From: Acetobacteraceae bacterium
GTDB lineage: Bacteria; Pseudomonadota; Alphaproteobacteria; Acetobacterales; Acetobacteraceae
Length of the DNA stretch: 8,270 nt
Direction of reading: 5' to 3'
NCBI GenBank assembly: GCA_003133265.1
Contig: PKWQ01000353.1
Location: 1-8,270, forward strand
A model generated the notes under the pieces. It had not been told where the DNA came from. It did no database searches and saw nothing but the letters and a program-made list of their open reading frames with translations. Position 1 is the stretch's first letter, and each line of letters begins with the position of its first letter. The translations under genes and the position numbers were made by a program. Shown here one piece after another: positions 6,521 through 8,270 of this stretch.

Positions 6521-6549
6521 TTGACACAAGCCGATCCCCGCGAAACCAT
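6521..6549 (+). promoter_or_regulatory. Candidate sigma70-type promoter for the MetE-like gene
   Basis: TTGACA (6521-6526) is a perfect -35 consensus. With a 17-bp spacer the -10 would be AACCAT (6544-6549), which matches TATAAT at only 3 of 6 positions, as is common in GC-rich alphaproteobacteria. Transcription would begin near 6556, leaving a leader of about 20 nt before the ATG at 6577. That is too short for a SAM riboswitch. The reverse complement of the same stretch reads TTGTGT, a possible -35 toward dat but without a convincing -10. Confidence 0.4.
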
Positions 6550-6576
6550 CCGACCACAGAAAAAACGGGGGATGCC

Positions 6577-7743
6577 ATGCTGCACAGCCGGGAGCGGATT
6601 CTCACCACCCATTGCGGCAGCCTGCCGCGGCCGAAGCATCTGACCGAACTCTATGCCGAGCGCGCCAGCGGCAAGCCGGTCGATCCCGCGGTGCTGGCGG
6701 CGGAGGGCAAGGCGGCGTTGAACTGGGTGGTACCGCAGCAGATCGCCGCCGGCATCGACATCGGCAACAACGGCGAGCAGCAGCGCGAGGCGTTCTTCCT
6801 GTATGTCCGCCACCGCATGAGCGGCTTCGGCGGGTCGTGGAACCGGCGCATCTTCGCCGACATCACCCGCTATCCAGGCTTTCGTGCCGAAATGGAAGCG
6901 CAGGCCGCCGCCAAGGTTTCGGTCAGCAACGTCGGTTCGATGCCGAAGGCGACCGGCGAGGTGAAATATCTCGACCGCGCCTTCGTCGAGGCCGAATGCG
7001 CCGATTTCCGCGAGGCGCTCGATGCCGTCGGCGGCGGCTTCGCCGAGCCGTTCTTCACCGCCCCCTCCCCCGGCATCATCGCCGCGGCGATGCTGAACGC
7101 GTTCTACGACAGCGAGCAGGCCTATCTGGACGCGCTGGGCAAGGCGCTGCGGGTGGAATACGAAACCATCGTCCGGCACGGCTATCTGTTGCAGATCGAC
7201 GCCCCCGATCTGGCGCTGGAACGCCACGTCAGCTACCAGGACCGGCCGCTGTCGGACTTCCTGGGCTTCGTCGAACGGGTGGTCGGCACCATCAACACGG
7301 CGCTGGAAACCATCCCGCGCGACCGTGTACGGCTGCATGTCTGCTGGGGCAATTACGAGGCACCGCACGATCGCGACGTGCCGCTGGAGGACATTTTGCC
7401 GGTACTGCGCCAGGCAAAGGTCGGCGGCTTCGTCTTCCCCTTCGCCAACCCGCGCCATGCGCATGAGTATCATGTGCTGGAAAAACTGCCGCTCGACCCC
7501 GACCAGATCATCGTCGCCGGCGTGATCGACCCCCTGACCAATTTCGTCGAACATCCAGAGGTGGTGGCCGAGCGGATCGAGCGCGTGGCCCGCGCCGTGG
7601 GCGACCCCACGCGGGTGATCGCCGGCAGCGATTGCGGCTTCGACACCTCCGCCGGACGCGGCAAGCTGTCCGAGGACGTCGTCTGGGCGAAATTCGCCGC
7701 GATGGCGGAGGGCGCGCGGATCGCCTCGGAGCGGCTGTTTTGA
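6577..7743 (+). CDS. Short cobalamin-independent methionine-synthase-like protein (MetE C-terminal domain family)
   Basis: The 388-residue protein corresponds to the catalytic C-terminal barrel of MetE without the N-terminal half. It carries the opening TTHCGSLPRP (10-19), followed by DIGNNGEQQRE (61-71), LLQIDAPDLAL (204-214), HVCWGN (254-259), FANPRHAHEY (289-298) and AGSDCGF (349-355). His254, Cys256 and Cys353 match three of the four zinc ligands of MetE, which activate a thiol for methylation. The glutamate ligand position appears to be Pro288 (FPFANPR), an unusual change. The family also includes core-MetE proteins that use a methylated corrinoid donor and alkyl transfer to coenzyme M, so homocysteine methylation is not proven. 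The ATG at 6577 follows ACGGGGG. The gene is divergent from dat and separates it from ntrX. Confidence 0.85.
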   Translation: MLHSRERILTTHCGSLPRPKHLTELYAERASGKPVDPAVLAAEGKAALNWVVPQQIAAGIDIGNNGEQQREAFFLYVRHRMSGFGGSWNRRIFADITRYPGFRAEMEAQAAAKVSVSNVGSMPKATGEVKYLDRAFVEAECADFREALDAVGGGFAEPFFTAPSPGIIAAAMLNAFYDSEQAYLDALGKALRVEYETIVRHGYLLQIDAPDLALERHVSYQDRPLSDFLGFVERVVGTINTALETIPRDRVRLHVCWGNYEAPHDRDVPLEDILPVLRQAKVGGFVFPFANPRHAHEYHVLEKLPLDPDQIIVAGVIDPLTNFVEHPEVVAERIERVARAVGDPTRVIAGSDCGFDTSAGRGKLSEDVVWAKFAAMAEGARIASERLF

Positions 7744-7756
7744 GGGGCGCGCCCGG

Positions 7757-8270
7757 CTAACTCACCCGCTCGTCGGAATTCACCCCGAGCTGCTTCAGCT
7801 TGCGGTGCAGCGCGCTGCGCTCCATGCCGACGAACTGCGCGGTGCGGCTGATATTGCCGCCGAAGCGCAATAGCTGGGCCTGGAGATATTGCGTCTCGAA
7901 CAGATCGCGCGCCTCGCGCAGCGGCAGGCCCATGATGTCGGCGGTCGGGTCGATGGTCAGCAAGGCGGGGGCGGAGGAACCGATCTCGGGCGGCAGCATG
8001 TCGGCGCGGATCGGGTCCGCCATCCCGCCGGGCGCCATGATCAGCAGCCAGTCCATCAGATTGCGCAACTGGCGCACATTTCCCGGCCAGTCATAGGCCT
8101 GCAAGGCGGACAGCGCGTCGGCCGACAATTCCCGCGACGGCATGCCGGAACTCTCGGCGGAACGGGCGATGAAATGCTGCGCCAGATCCGGCACGTCCTC
8201 CCGCCGTTCCTTCAGGCCCGGCACGCGCAACGGCACCACGGCAAGCCGGTAATACAGATCCTCGCGGAAC
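7757..8270 (-). CDS. ntrX: Nitrogen regulation response regulator NtrX (C-terminal part, truncated by the window)
   Basis: The last 170 residues are present; the gene continues beyond position 8270. The fragment opens with FREDLYYRLAVVPLRVPGLKERREDVPDL (8269-8183), the second half of a sigma54-type AAA+ domain. DWPGNVRQLRNL, a conserved block of the same domain, follows at about residues 63-74 of the fragment. The C-terminus is a Fis-type helix-turn-helix, GGNISRTAQFVGMERSALHR then KLKQLGV, which is characteristic of NtrX rather than NtrC. NtrX is the DNA-binding partner of the membrane kinase NtrY and regulates nitrogen and redox metabolism. The receiver domain and any GAFTGA loop lie outside the window, so sigma54 dependence cannot be judged. 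The 3' end is convergent with the MetE-like gene (13-nt gap). Confidence 0.93.
   Translation of the reverse strand, partial: FREDLYYRLAVVPLRVPGLKERREDVPDLAQHFIARSAESSGMPSRELSADALSALQAYDWPGNVRQLRNLMDWLLIMAPGGMADPIRADMLPPEIGSSAPALLTIDPTADIMGLPLREARDLFETQYLQAQLLRFGGNISRTAQFVGMERSALHRKLKQLGVNSDERVS

Noticed and set aside
6468..6576. SAM riboswitch upstream of the MetE-like gene
   Set aside because: The likely leader is only about 20 nt and no riboswitch-like helix pattern was seen.
6468..6608. 47-residue N-terminal extension of the D-amino-acid transaminase
   Set aside because: It would overlap the start of the divergent MetE-like gene. A good ribosome binding site precedes the ATG at 6467, and the family N-terminus begins there.
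6238..7554. 438-codon open frame on the - strand, antisense to the MetE-like gene
   Set aside because: It lies opposite a well-supported enzyme gene and over the start of dat. Its composition (His/Gln/Arg/Val-rich without motifs) is typical of antisense frames in GC-rich genes.
7745..7754. GGGCGCGCCC palindrome between the MetE-like and ntrX genes as a terminator
   Set aside because: It has no loop and no T-tract; a chance GC palindrome is sufficient.

Overview
The window is about 8.3 kb of GC-rich, densely coding bacterial chromosome. The C-terminus of an NtrX-type regulator lies close to a D-amino-acid transaminase gene. That pairing, the high GC content and the gene families point to an alphaproteobacterium, most likely of the Rhodospirillales/Acetobacteraceae type. 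The taxonomic placement is inference from gene content only. No rRNA, tRNA, CRISPR array, insertion sequence or prophage gene was seen.

Left part (1-3199, + strand): four closely packed genes. They are the 3' end of an unrecognised gene, a MoxR-family AAA+ ATPase (overlapping it by ATGA), a CoxE-like von Willebrand factor A (VWA) protein (TTG start, 11-nt overlap), and a small VOC/glyoxalase-fold protein 18 nt further on. MoxR/CoxE-type pairs are known to activate or load metal cofactors into partner enzymes, as CoxD/CoxE do for CO dehydrogenase. No molybdenum hydroxylase subunit is visible here. The nearest possible clients are the VOC protein or the truncated upstream gene.

Middle part (3224-5590): on the - strand, a Tat-exported MsrP/YedY-type molybdopterin oxidoreductase is followed by a translationally coupled 100-residue membrane protein (GTGA overlap). 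The latter occupies the place usually held by the haem protein MsrQ. Divergent from msrP, across a 133-bp region holding a 10-bp-arm inverted repeat, is a PLP enzyme of the D-cysteine desulfhydrase / L-cysteate sulfo-lyase family.

Right part (5598-8270): a D-amino-acid transaminase on the - strand, a short cobalamin-independent methionine-synthase-like (MetE C-terminal type) gene on the + strand, and the C-terminal 170 residues of NtrX on the - strand. The + strand MetE-like gene sits between ntrX and dat, two genes that would otherwise be consecutive on the - strand.

Sulfur amino acids recur as a theme: methionine sulfoxide repair, D-cysteine/cysteate lysis and a methionine-synthase-like enzyme. 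D-amino acids link the two convergent PLP enzymes. Gene orientation flips repeatedly (+ - + - + -) with very short convergent gaps of 24, 7 and 13 nt, so the three blocks are probably independent transcription units.
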